A DNA stretch of 64,000 nt from Actinomyces procaprae. Its GTDB lineage: Bacteria; Actinomycetota; Actinomycetes; Actinomycetales; Actinomycetaceae. The first letter of the stretch is position 1. Every line of letters begins with the position of its first letter. Position numbers and translations under genes: made by a program. Below the pieces are notes generated by a model. The model was not told where the DNA came from and made no database searches. It saw only the letters and a program-made list of their open reading frames with translations. The stretch is taken from the NCBI RefSeq assembly GCF_004798665.1, contig NZ_CP039292.1, positions 2,542,001 through 2,606,000 on the forward strand, given 5' to 3'. Positions 17,414 to 25,504 of this stretch are shown here, piece by piece.

Positions 17414-17500
17414 GCCCGCCCCTACCGGCGGGTGGGCGGGTGGACGGAACAGCCATAAGCTGAGACACGAAGCGCCCACCCCTACCGGCGGGTGGGCGGG
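17414..17500. terminator. Twin GC hairpins after the lipoprotein gene
   Basis: Two nearly identical hairpin sequences start 60 bases apart (17414-17440 and 17474-17500). They share the 20-base core CCTACCGGCGGGTGGGCGGG preceded by CCGCC or CCACC, so each folds into a GC-rich stem. The first begins 16 bases after the lipoprotein stop. No T-run follows. They probably terminate or insulate the two convergent transcription units. Confidence 0.45.
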
Positions 17501-17849
17501 CAGCGGAGTCGGCAGGCCGCTCATCGCCTTGCCCGCCTGCTCCGTCCTTGCCGCCACGTCGACGTCCCCACCGGCGTCGGCTACACCCCCACCCTGGCGC
17601 CGTCCCTTCCGCATTCAGCGGCCAGTCACTCTGGCCCGGCGATTCCCGCGTGACCACCACCGTCACCGCGGTGCGTAAGCGGTCAAGTCCTGTGTGGCGT
17701 AAATCTGGTCATGCGGTGATGGCCATGATGGAGTGGGTGGGCACGGCCTGAGCGCGCCGCACGCTCATTTGCGACACCGTTCTAGAGGCTCTTCGGGTTT
17801 GTGGGTGTCGTGGCTGCGGAGGGGTGGGTGTCTGCTGCGCCGGTTGGAC

Positions 17850-17922
17850 GTTAACAACGCTACTTAACGGTCTGCTGTATACCCCTGGGGCCTTCAGCAG
17901 ACGGTTAACTGGCGTTGTTAAC
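17850..17922. repeat. 73-bp near-perfect palindrome
   Basis: Left arm 17850-17877 and right arm 17895-17922 are 28-base reverse complements with three mismatches. Each begins or ends with GTTAAC, and the centre carries GTCTGCTG/CAGCAGAC. The 17-base loop contains a small CCCCTGGGG hairpin. GTTAAC itself is palindromic and recurs inside each arm. There is no T-run, so a simple terminator is unlikely. It could be a protein-binding or recombination site, or a cruciform. Confidence 0.65.
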
Positions 17923-18103
17923 CCCGAAGGGGCGTTGCAGACGGTCCAGCTCCCAGGCGAGCCTGCCAAAGTGCTTGTAGGCGCGGCCGGGTGACGTGGG
18001 AGGCGAAGCGAAGGCAGCCGGTCCACCGGGGTGGTGCCCCAGACGAACGGCTGACCGCACATTCGGACAGGCGGATCCCGCAGGCGCAGCAGGGGAACAC
18101 CTA

Positions 18104-18236
18104 CTTGGACCGCTCACCCCCGGTTGGACCGCTCACCCCCGGTTGGACCGCCTGAGACAGCGTCTAGAGCGGTCCAAGTAGAGGCTGAGCGGTCCAAGTA
18201 GAGGCTGAGCGGTCCAAGCAGAGGCAGGCGGTCCAC
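18104..18236. repeat. Mirrored tandem array of a 19-20 bp TTGGACC unit (family B, copy 1)
   Basis: The word (C/G)TTGGACC occurs forward at 18104, 18123 and 18142 (period 19). Its reverse complement GGTCCAA(G) occurs at 18171, 18191 and 18211, with a degenerate copy at 18230 (period 19-20). Forward units continue CGCTCACCCCCG; reverse units are separated by TAGAGGCTGAGC. The centre near 18150-18170 contains TCTAGA. The array can fold back on itself. An independent array of the same design is at 41496-41628. Confidence 0.75.
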
Positions 18237-18427
18237 ACGACCCCGCCGACCCGAACACGACCCCGCACGCCCGAGAACGACCTGCACCGGTCGAACACGT
18301 CCTCATAAGCCCGAAACCCTCCCGAACGTGGAGGGTTTGGGGATGACGAGGACGTTCTCGACAAACCAGCACCCACCGAGCACGACCCCGCCGACCCGAG
18401 CACGACCCCGCACGCCCGACAACGACC
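18236..18427 (+). repeat. 47-bp direct repeat, two copies
   Basis: 18236-18282 and 18381-18427 are the same 47-base sequence with two mismatches, starting CACGACCCCGCCGACCCGA and ending AACGACC. Each copy is itself made of two related halves (CACGACCCCGC...). The + strand here is C-rich with few G. No gene spans it. A partial third half-copy follows at 18423-18440. Confidence 0.6.
18314..18338. terminator. Stem-loop with 9-bp perfect stem
   Basis: AAACCCTCC (18314-18322), loop CGAACGT, GGAGGGTTT (18330-18338). On the + strand it ends in TTTGG, weakly like an intrinsic terminator. It lies inside the repeat-dense gap between the two 47-bp repeats. Confidence 0.4.
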
Positions 18428-18561
18428 CCGCCGACCCGAACACGCCCCCGCGCACACCGCGCATCCCGAGCCGAAACCACCACACCCGCAAACCGGAAGA
18501 GCCGTTCTAGAGACTTGGCGGAATCATGCGGAAACCACATCAGGCGATGAACGGAGCAGTT

Positions 18562-18602
18562 GGCTCCCATGTGCGCCGACCCCCGGGGCGCACGTGGGAG
18601 CC
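18562..18602. terminator. Very stable 16-bp hairpin
   Basis: GGCTCCCATGTGCGCC (18562-18577) pairs with GGCGCACGTGGGAGCC (18587-18602) over 16 positions: fifteen Watson-Crick pairs and one T/G wobble, around a 9-base C-rich loop. No U-tract follows on either strand. It could stop or insulate convergent transcription, or be part of a structured RNA. Confidence 0.5.
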
Positions 18603-18807
18603 GACCAGCCTCCTTCGATTGAAAACCACGAACGTTGAGATACCGGGCAAAACTCGCTGTCCGGTCAGAGCGGCAAAGTGACTGAGCGTGCGTCGTCCCC
18701 GGGAGCGCTCACCCGACCGGGCCCTAACCACCCGACGAGCTCAACCACCGGAGCTCCCGACCGGGACAAGAGCCGATTCGAGCACAGGCACCCGTACACA
18801 TCTCGCA

Positions 18808-18886
18808 CCGACCTCGGCACGTAACAACTACCGACCTCGGCACGTAACAACTACCGACCTCGGCATGTAACAACTACCGATCTCGG
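18808..18886. repeat. 23-bp dyad array A1 (four CCGA-N2-TCGG units)
   Basis: Dyads at 18808, 18831, 18854 and 18877, exactly 23 bases apart: three CCGACCTCGG and one CCGATCTCGG. Spacers are CACGTAACAACTA twice and CATGTAACAACTA. The array ends 16 bases before the stop codon of the polyprenyl synthase gene, which reads towards it. The same unit occurs at three other intergenic sites in the window. Confidence 0.85.
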
Positions 18887-18902
18887 TGGAGGGAGGGGTC
18901 AG

Positions 18903-20009
18903 TCAGGCGGCGCGGTCCACCAGCAGGTGGGCGAACTGCACCATGCCGTCGCGCACCAGCGCCACCCGTCTCCGGGCGTCGGCGAGGGCCGCCACTCTGC
19001 CCTCACCCGTCACGCCCGCAGCGTCGAGCCGCTCCCCCGTGCCAACCAGGACGGCCTCCTCCAGGCCGTCCAAGGCCGCGACGGCCTCTTCCGCCCAGGC
19101 CATCGCCATCTGCCGGGTGCGTGCCAGCACCGGGTGGACGCGCAGCTGGGCGACGACATCGGCCAGAACCGCGTCATCGGACAGGTCCCCGCCCGAAAGG
19201 GCCGCCAGAATCGCCTGCCCGCCCGCGTCCAGCTCACCCGCCGCCAGCGCCTGGCGCAGCAGCAGTACGGGCATCGTGTCCACGCCCTCGCGCAGGTCGG
19301 TGCCTGGAGTCTTGCCGGTGGTGGCGGCATCACTGGTCAGGTCGATGCAGTCATCGGCCAGCTGGAAGGCCACCCCGATCTTCTCCCCGAACTCCTCCAC
19401 GATCGCCTCGGTCGCCGCACCCGCGTGGGAGAGCATGGCGCCGTACCGAGCCGACACGGCGATCAGGGAACCGGTCTTGTCCGCCAGCACCTGTAAGTAG
19501 TGCGCCACCGGGTCGGTACCGGCTGGCCGCGGCAGCGTCTCGTGCAACTGCCCCATGCACAGCCGCTCGAAGGTCTTGGAGTGAGCCAGCACCGCCTGCG
19601 GGCCGAGCGCGGCCACGAGTTGAGAGGCGCGCGCCACCAGGACGTCCCCGGTGAGGATCGCCGCGGAGTTGCCCCACACGGTCTGCGCGCTCGGGGCCCC
19701 GCGTCGCAGCGGCGCCTCATCCATGACATCGTCGTGGTAGAGGGTGGCGATGTGAGTGAGCTCGACGGCGACTCCTGCATCCAGCACTGATTCGCCGGCC
19801 GCAAGCTCCGGGTCGCCGAGCTGAGCGGTAAGCAGCGTGAGCACGGGGCGCAGCCGCTTGCCCCCCGCCGCGGCCAGGTGGGAGGTGGGCGGGTTGATGG
19901 TCTCGTCGGCGTTGCTGACGACCTCGAGCAGACGAGTCTCGACGGCGTCGAGCCCCGGGGCGATCCGGTCCTCCAGCTGCGGCAGGCTGAGGGGCAGCGT
20001 TCCAATCAC
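18903..20009 (-). CDS. Long-chain polyprenyl diphosphate synthase
   Basis: Trans-prenyltransferase that builds the isoprenoid tail, most likely for menaquinone. The 368 residues contain GGKRLRPVLTLLTAQL, the first Asp-rich motif LYHDDVMDEAPLRRGAPS, GDVLVARAS, KTGSLIAVSARYGA and the second Asp-rich motif FQLADDCIDLTSDA. The GTG start overlaps the nuoN stop as GTGA, so it is the last gene of the nuo operon and translationally coupled to it. Residues before the first Asp-rich motif (AVELTHIATL) lack a bulky aromatic pair, which fits a long-chain product. Chain length cannot be fixed by reading. Confidence 0.9.
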   Translation of the reverse strand: MIGTLPLSLPQLEDRIAPGLDAVETRLLEVVSNADETINPPTSHLAAAGGKRLRPVLTLLTAQLGDPELAAGESVLDAGVAVELTHIATLYHDDVMDEAPLRRGAPSAQTVWGNSAAILTGDVLVARASQLVAALGPQAVLAHSKTFERLCMGQLHETLPRPAGTDPVAHYLQVLADKTGSLIAVSARYGAMLSHAGAATEAIVEEFGEKIGVAFQLADDCIDLTSDAATTGKTPGTDLREGVDTMPVLLLRQALAAGELDAGGQAILAALSGGDLSDDAVLADVVAQLRVHPVLARTRQMAMAWAEEAVAALDGLEEAVLVGTGERLDAAGVTGEGRVAALADARRRVALVRDGMVQFAHLLVDRAA

Positions 20010-21568
20010 GGCAGGAGCATAGCGGCGTTAGTCAACGCGCCTGCCACAGTCTGCGGCAGTACGCCGATGAGGATGGTGGCGGCGGCCGCCAGGCCGATCG
20101 TCAGCGCGGTCGGTCCCATGGAGCCGACCACTACCACTGCCTCGCCCTCCGGCTCCCGGAAGAACATGAGCACAATCAGTCGCATGTAGAAGAACGCCGT
20201 GGCCACGGAGCTGACAATGGCGACAATGACCAGCCAGGTGGATCCACTGGCGATTCCGGCGAGGAACACCTCGAACTTGGCCATGAAGCCGGCAGTCAGC
20301 GGGATACCCGCGAAGGACAGCAGGAACACGGTCATCGCCCCGGCCAGCCAGGGACTGCGACGGCCCAGCCCGACGAAGGCGTCCAGACCGGTCGCCTCGG
20401 CACCGGGGGCGCCGTCATGGCTCTCCCGCACCAGGGTGATCACCCCGAATGCACCGACGGTGGCAACACCGTAGGTGAGGGCGTACAGCAGCAGCGCGCT
20501 CACGCCCACCCGGTTCCAGGAGACGATGCCGATGAGCATGTACCCGGCATGGGCGATGGCCGAGTAGGCCAGCATGCGCTTGACGTCGTTCTGCACCACG
20601 CCGACGACGGTGCCCACGAGCATGGTCAGGATTGCGACCGCCCACAGGAACGGCATCAGGTCCCAGCCGAGCAGCCCGCCTACCACGTAGTAGAAGCGCA
20701 CCAGGGCGAGGAAGGCAGTGGCCTTGACACCCGCGGCCATGAAGCCGGTCACCGGGGTGGGGGCGCCCTGGTAGACGTCCGGGCTCCAGGCGTGGAAGGG
20801 CGCCGCCGCCGTCTTGAACAGCAGGCCGATCGTCACCAGGACGACGCCCGCCAGAGCCAGCCAGTCCATGCCGAGCACGCTCCCGCCGATGATGGCGCCG
20901 GCGATGCCCGTGTAAGACAGTGAGTCGGATACGCCATAGAGGAAGGCCGCGCCCATCAGTAGGAACGCGGAGGCGAAGACGCCCAGCACGAAGTACTTCA
21001 GGGCCGCCTCCTGGCTGAGCAGCCGACGGTGGCGCGCCATCGCCGCCATGATGTACAGGGGCAGCGACACCACCTCCAGGCTGACCAGCAGCGTGATCAT
21101 GTCATCCGCCAGCGGGAACAGCATCATGCCACCCAGCGAGAACAGGGTCAGCGGGAACATCTCGGTGGAGACCCAGCCGGCGTGGAGGGACTCGGCCTCC
21201 TCGGCGCTGCCGGGCCGGTCGGCGGCCTGGGCGGCGAAGGCGCCGTCGTCGGCCGTGGTGCGGTCGGACATCACGAGGATGGCCAGCAGGCCGATCGTCA
21301 GCAGGATGGCCTGGGCGGCGACGCCGAAGGGGTCCTCGACGATGCCGGTGGCCGACTCCCGGCCGGTGCCGGCGGAGACGACGGTCCAACGGCCCGCCAG
21401 CGCGACGGCGGAGCCGAGGACGGCAAGCAGGCTCAGCAGCGTCTGGACGGCCGGGCGGATGGTGCGGGAGACGAAGGCCTCCACGAGGACGCCGAGTACG
21501 CCGGCGCCCAGGATGATCAGTACCGGGGTGAGGGCGGCCCATTCGATGACCGGAGCGGTGAAACTCAC
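20006..21568 (-). CDS. nuoN: NADH-quinone oxidoreductase subunit N
   Basis: Antiporter-like proton-pumping membrane subunit of complex I, 520 residues with about 14 spans. Signature segments: FVLGVFASAFLLMGAAFLYG, GLLFKTAAAPFHAWSPDVYQGAPTPVTGFMAAGVKATAFL (the key lysines of the half-channels) and KRMLAYSAIAHAGYMLIG. GTG start overlaps the nuoM stop (GTGA) and its stop overlaps the prenyl synthase start. A 35-residue Ala/Glu/Asp-rich loop (about 105-140) is an insertion between early spans. Confidence 0.96.
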   Translation of the reverse strand: MSFTAPVIEWAALTPVLIILGAGVLGVLVEAFVSRTIRPAVQTLLSLLAVLGSAVALAGRWTVVSAGTGRESATGIVEDPFGVAAQAILLTIGLLAILVMSDRTTADDGAFAAQAADRPGSAEEAESLHAGWVSTEMFPLTLFSLGGMMLFPLADDMITLLVSLEVVSLPLYIMAAMARHRRLLSQEAALKYFVLGVFASAFLLMGAAFLYGVSDSLSYTGIAGAIIGGSVLGMDWLALAGVVLVTIGLLFKTAAAPFHAWSPDVYQGAPTPVTGFMAAGVKATAFLALVRFYYVVGGLLGWDLMPFLWAVAILTMLVGTVVGVVQNDVKRMLAYSAIAHAGYMLIGIVSWNRVGVSALLLYALTYGVATVGAFGVITLVRESHDGAPGAEATGLDAFVGLGRRSPWLAGAMTVFLLSFAGIPLTAGFMAKFEVFLAGIASGSTWLVIVAIVSSVATAFFYMRLIVLMFFREPEGEAVVVVGSMGPTALTIGLAAAATILIGVLPQTVAGALTNAAMLLP

Positions 21569-23148
21569 TTCGTGTTCCCTTCTGCGATCACGACGGCGAC
21601 GGCGGAGTCGGCCGGGGCGGGGACGGGCACCGTGGCCTGGGCGGTCGCCCGCCCGCCGGCATCCAGTGCGGTGACGACCTGCCCGGCGACGTCCTCGAAG
21701 GCGTCAGTCAGGAATGCCGGCGCCAGCCCGAGGGCCAGCATGGCGGCGATCACCGGTACCAGGACGAGCTTCTCCCGCCCGTCGAGGTCGGCGCTGCCCA
21801 CCCGCTCCCGGGCGGGGGCGCCGGTGAAGACGCGCTGGTAGGGCAGCAGCACGTACACGGCGGCGATGACAACACCGAGTACGGCAACGATTCCGAGGGG
21901 CACCGACTCGGAGAAGGTGCCCATGAGCACCATCCACTCCGGGACGAATCCGCTCAGTCCCGGCAGGGCGATGGAGGCCAGGCCGGAGATGAGGAAGGTA
22001 CCGGCGATCAGCGGCATCACCCGCTGGATGCCGCCGAGCTCGCTGATGGCCACCGTGCCGGTGCGGCGGGCCAGGAAACCGGTGACCAGGTACAGGCCGG
22101 CGATCGATAGCCCGTGCGCGACCATGTACACCATGGCACCGGTGGCGGCCACCTGGCTGCCGACGAACAGTCCCAGGACCATGAATCCGAAGTGGCTGAT
22201 CGAGGTGTAGGAGATGAGCCGGTACAGGTTGTCCTGGGCGATGGCGGCCAGGCCGCCGTAGATGATGCCGATCACCGCGAGCACCAGGATCACCGGGGCC
22301 GCCCAGGCGGACTCGCGCGGGAACAGCGGCAGCACCAGGGCGGCCATACCGTAGGTGCCGATCTTGTCCAGCACGCCGATCAGCAGCACGGAGGTGCCCG
22401 GGGTGGCCTGCTCGGCCGTGTCCGGCAGCCAGGTGTGCAGCGGCACCATGGGCGCCTTGATGGCGAAGGCCACGAAGAAGGAGGCGAAGATCCAGCGGCC
22501 GGTCGTGGCCGAGGCGCTGATCTGACCGGCGATGTTCTCGATCAGGTAGGCGTACTCACCGCGGGGCCCGTACACGTACAGGGCGACTACGCCCACCAGC
22601 ATGACCAGTCCGCCGGCCAGCGAGTACAGCAGGAACTTCAGGGCGGCGCGGCGTCGGCGCTCACCACCGAAGTGGCCGATCAGGAAGTACACCGGCACGA
22701 GCATGGCCTCGAAGCAGATGTAGAACAGGAAGACGTCGCGGGCGGCGAAGATGACCACCACGAAGGCCTCCAGCACCAGCACCAGGCCGCTGAACAGGGC
22801 CTGGTGGTCCGCGGGCACCTCCCCCCAGCTGGCCAGTAGCACCAGCGGCACCAGGAAGGCGGTCAGCAGCAGCATGGCCAGGCCGAGCCCGTTGACTCCC
22901 AGCGCCCAGGACACGCCCAGCATCGGGATCCAGGAGTGGATCTCGACCAGTTGCGTGGTGCCGGCCTGGGAGAAGTCGAAGCGGGCCAGCGCCCAGATGC
23001 CGACGCCGAGCGTGGCCAGGGAGAAGAGCAGGCCGATTACCCGCCCCTGGCGCCGCAGCGGCGGCAGGAGCCACAGCAGCAGTGCCCCGAACAGCGGGAC
23101 GATCGCCATGACGGTCAGGATCGGGAAGGTTTCATTCATGGGCTGCAT
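21565..23148 (-). CDS. nuoM: NADH-quinone oxidoreductase subunit M
   Basis: Second antiporter-like pump subunit, 527 residues and about 14 spans. LLTAFLVPLVLLASWGEV precedes FFAARDVFLFYICFEAMLVPVYFLIGHFGG-type helix 5 with the essential Glu (FEAMLVP); AFAIKAPMVPLHTWLPDTAEQATPGTSVLLIG carries the conserved Lys and the discontinuous helix. ISYTSISHFGFMVLG is also typical. The start is ATG 23148, or MNETFP three codons later. It lies 14 bases downstream of nuoL. The C-terminus has an Ala/Pro-rich tail of about 30 residues. Confidence 0.96.
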   Translation of the reverse strand: MQPMNETFPILTVMAIVPLFGALLLWLLPPLRRQGRVIGLLFSLATLGVGIWALARFDFSQAGTTQLVEIHSWIPMLGVSWALGVNGLGLAMLLLTAFLVPLVLLASWGEVPADHQALFSGLVLVLEAFVVVIFAARDVFLFYICFEAMLVPVYFLIGHFGGERRRRAALKFLLYSLAGGLVMLVGVVALYVYGPRGEYAYLIENIAGQISASATTGRWIFASFFVAFAIKAPMVPLHTWLPDTAEQATPGTSVLLIGVLDKIGTYGMAALVLPLFPRESAWAAPVILVLAVIGIIYGGLAAIAQDNLYRLISYTSISHFGFMVLGLFVGSQVAATGAMVYMVAHGLSIAGLYLVTGFLARRTGTVAISELGGIQRVMPLIAGTFLISGLASIALPGLSGFVPEWMVLMGTFSESVPLGIVAVLGVVIAAVYVLLPYQRVFTGAPARERVGSADLDGREKLVLVPVIAAMLALGLAPAFLTDAFEDVAGQVVTALDAGGRATAQATVPVPAPADSAVAVVIAEGNTK

Positions 23149-23162
23149 GTGCTCGTGTCCTC

Positions 23163-25184
23163 TCAGAACCTGCCGGCCAGCACGGCGATGAGTGCGAGAA
23201 CCGCCCCGCCGAACATGTACCCGGCGTAGGAGCGGACGTAGCCGGACTCGGTGCGTGCGGTGAGTCGGCCCAGCGCGGCGGTCCCCTTGGCTAGTCCCTC
23301 TACGGCGCCGTCGACGACGTAGCGGTCGGACGCACCTGCGGCGAGGACGAGTCCCTGCCCGGGGCGCATGGCCACGGCCTCGTTGATGGTGTCCTGGTAC
23401 ATGTCGTGGCGGGCGGCCTCCACCAGGACGTTCGCACGCTGCACCACTGTGGGCACGTCGCGGCGCACGTACATCGTCCAGGCGGTGATGATCCCGACGA
23501 TCACCAGCGCAAGGGTGGCGAGCATGATGGCGGTGGCCGGGAGCACCGGCTCACCGTGGGTGGCGTGCCCGGTGACCGGCTCCAACCAGGTGACGAAGGC
23601 GTTGCCGACCGTCAGTGCCCCACCCAGGCCCAGTGAGAAGACCGACAGCACGATCAGCGGAAGGGTCATCAGCCAGCCGGACTCGTGGGGGTGAACCTCG
23701 CCCTCAATGTCCTTGGCGGTGGTCCACCGGGGGCGGCCGTGGAAGATCATGAAGAACAGCCGCGACATGTAGAAGGCGGTGAGGCCGGCCCCCAGCAGGG
23801 CGATGGTGCCCAGGATCCAGGGGCGGGCGCCGTCACCGACGAAGGCCGCCTCGATGATCCGGTCCTTGGACCAGAACCCGGAGAAGGGCGGGATGCCGAG
23901 GATGGCCAGCCAGCCGATGCCCATGGTGATCCAGGTGATCTTCATGGCGCGGCGCAGGCCACCGAAGCGGCGCATATTGACCTGGTCGCTCATGGCGTGC
24001 ATGACGCTGCCGGCGCCGAGGAACAGCTGAGCCTTGAAGAAGCCGTGTGTGAGCAGGTGGAAGATGGCGAAGGCGTAGCCGATCGGGCCGAGTCCGGCGC
24101 CGAGCATCATGTAGCCGATCTGGCTCATGGTGGAGGCGGCCAGCACCTTCTTCATGTCGTCCTTCGCGCAGCCGATGACGGCGCCCAGCACCAGCGTGAT
24201 GGCGCCGACGACGACGACGGCCAGCTGCGCGTCGGGAGCGCCCTCGAAGACGGCGCCGGAGCGGACGATCAGGTAGACGCCGGCGGTGACCATGGTGGCG
24301 GCGTGAATCAGCGCGGACACCGGGGTGGGGCCGGCCATGGCGTCACCCAGCCAGGCCTGCAGCGGGAACTGGGCGGACTTCCCGCAGGCGGCGAGCAGCA
24401 GGCTGAAGCCGATGGCGGTCAGCCACCCGGCGGAGATGCCCCCTTCCTGGGCGGCGGGCAGCACCGTGTCGAAGGCGACCGAGCCGACCTGTGCGATGCA
24501 GGCCATCATGGCCAGCAGCAGGCCGACGTCGCCGATGCGGTTCATGATGAACGCCTTCTTGGCGGCGGCGGCATTCTCCCGGCTGGTGAAGCGCTCTGCC
24601 TGCGGGGCGTCGGCGTCGGCGGTGTTCCAGAAGCCGATGAGCAGGTAGGAGGCCAGGCCCACGCCCTCCCAGCCGATGAACAGGGCGATGTAGGAGTCGC
24701 CGAGCACCAGGGTGAGCATGGCGGCGATGAAGAAGTTCAGGTAGGCGAAGAAGCGGCGGCGGTCGCGGTCGTGGGCCATGTATGCCACCGAGTACAGGTG
24801 GATCAGGAAGCCCACGCAGGTGACCAGCACCACGAAGGTCAGCGACAGCGGGTCCAGGCGCAGGCCCAGGCGCACGTCCAGGTCGCCGGCGCCGAACCAG
24901 CGCCACAGGGGCACGCCCAGGACCCGGTCCGCGGCGGGCAGCCCGAGCAGCTGGGTGAGGATGACCAGGCCGAGCCCGGCGCTGAAGGCGGAGGCGAGCA
25001 CGCCGAGCCAGTGCCCCCAGGGGTCGGCGGCCCGGCCGGCCAGCAGCAGGACAGCGGCGGAGGCGGCGGGTACGGCGATGAGCAGCCACGCCAGCGCGGC
25101 GGCGCCGGTGGCCGGGGCGGCGGAGCCGACCACGGACTGGGCGGCGAGCAGCCCGGAGGAGAGCGCGAGAGAGGATGCGGTCAT
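23163..25184 (-). CDS. nuoL: NADH-quinone oxidoreductase subunit L
   Basis: Distal pump subunit with the lateral helix, 673 residues. Seen: FFAYLNFFIAAMLTLVLGDSYIALFIGWEGVGLASYLLIGFW (helix 5 with Glu in GWEGVGL), GKSAQFPLQAWLGDAMAGPTPVSALIHAATMVTAGVYLI, ASTMSQIGYMMLGAGLG and FHLLTHGFFKAQLFLGAGSVMH. The C-terminal 100 residues form the long amphipathic helix and last anchor (SYAGYMFGGAVLALIAVLAGRF). An AGAAGGAG site precedes ATG 25184. It lies 14 bases after nuoK. Confidence 0.97.
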   Translation of the reverse strand: MTASSLALSSGLLAAQSVVGSAAPATGAAALAWLLIAVPAASAAVLLLAGRAADPWGHWLGVLASAFSAGLGLVILTQLLGLPAADRVLGVPLWRWFGAGDLDVRLGLRLDPLSLTFVVLVTCVGFLIHLYSVAYMAHDRDRRRFFAYLNFFIAAMLTLVLGDSYIALFIGWEGVGLASYLLIGFWNTADADAPQAERFTSRENAAAAKKAFIMNRIGDVGLLLAMMACIAQVGSVAFDTVLPAAQEGGISAGWLTAIGFSLLLAACGKSAQFPLQAWLGDAMAGPTPVSALIHAATMVTAGVYLIVRSGAVFEGAPDAQLAVVVVGAITLVLGAVIGCAKDDMKKVLAASTMSQIGYMMLGAGLGPIGYAFAIFHLLTHGFFKAQLFLGAGSVMHAMSDQVNMRRFGGLRRAMKITWITMGIGWLAILGIPPFSGFWSKDRIIEAAFVGDGARPWILGTIALLGAGLTAFYMSRLFFMIFHGRPRWTTAKDIEGEVHPHESGWLMTLPLIVLSVFSLGLGGALTVGNAFVTWLEPVTGHATHGEPVLPATAIMLATLALVIVGIITAWTMYVRRDVPTVVQRANVLVEAARHDMYQDTINEAVAMRPGQGLVLAAGASDRYVVDGAVEGLAKGTAALGRLTARTESGYVRSYAGYMFGGAVLALIAVLAGRF

Positions 25185-25198
25185 GATCTCGGCTCCTT

Positions 25199-25504
25199 CT
25201 AGTTCTTGAGCAGGTTCAGGTCGTCAACGGACGTGGACCTGCGGGTGCGGAAGACGGATACGACGATGCTCAGCCCAACCACGGTCTCGGCCGCGGCCAC
25301 GACGATCGCGAAGAAGGCGAACACCTGCCCCGTCAGGTCCCCGTACATGCGGGAGAAGGTGACCAGGACGAGGTTGACGGCGTTGAGCATGAGCTCCACG
25401 CCCATCAGTTCGATGATCGCGTTGCGCCGCAGCAGCACGGTCAGGGCGCCGAGGGTGAACAGCACCCCGGCGAGCACGACGTAGGCGGTTACGGGGACGC
25501 TCAC
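25199..25504 (-). CDS. nuoK: NADH-quinone oxidoreductase subunit K
   Basis: Small three-helix membrane subunit of 101 residues: [48 protein letters not shown] (with the two conserved membrane glutamates in LMGVELMLN) and [26 protein letters not shown]. The GTG start at 25504 overlaps the nuoJ stop as GTGA. The longer open frame upstream is antisense-like and is rejected. Length matches the family. Confidence 0.96.
   Translation of the reverse strand: MSVPVTAYVVLAGVLFTLGALTVLLRRNAIIELMGVELMLNAVNLVLVTFSRMYGDLTGQVFAFFAIVVAAAETVVGLSIVVSVFRTRRSTSVDDLNLLKN

Larger units (their letters stand above)
17777..18512. repeat. Block bounded by imperfect 27-bp inverted repeats
   Basis: 17787-17813 and 18477-18503 are reverse complements with three mismatches in 27 positions (shared ends GGCTCTTC and GTGG). 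The same 11-bp word CCGTTCTAGAG occurs in direct orientation at each outer edge (17777-17787 and 18502-18512), overlapping the repeats. This looks like terminal inverted repeats of a non-autonomous element of about 0.73 kb. No transposase is encoded inside. It could also be two ends of an eroded insertion. Confidence 0.4.
17398..18902. other. Repeat-dense non-coding region between convergent genes
   Basis: No convincing gene is present over 1.5 kb. The stretch lies between two converging genes (lipoprotein and polyprenyl synthase) and contains twin hairpins, an inverted-repeat-bounded block, a 73-bp palindrome, a mirrored 19-20 bp array, a 47-bp direct repeat, two further hairpins and a 23-bp dyad array, each listed separately. 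A minus-strand frame around 17925-18100 has some protein-like character (AYKHFGRLAWELDRLQ) and could be a relic of a gene. Parts of the + strand are rich in C and A with very little G. Confidence 0.75.

Noticed and set aside
17681..17760. End of an IS256-type insertion sequence
   Set aside because: The words GTCAAGTCCTGTGTGG and GGCGTAAATC recall ends of actinobacterial insertion sequences, but there is no transposase frame and no matching second end, so I could not support it.
18328..18510. Small plus-strand gene of 60 codons
   Set aside because: Its translation is Pro/Thr/Asn low-complexity from the C/A-rich repeat; there is no ribosome site and it overlaps the 47-bp repeat.
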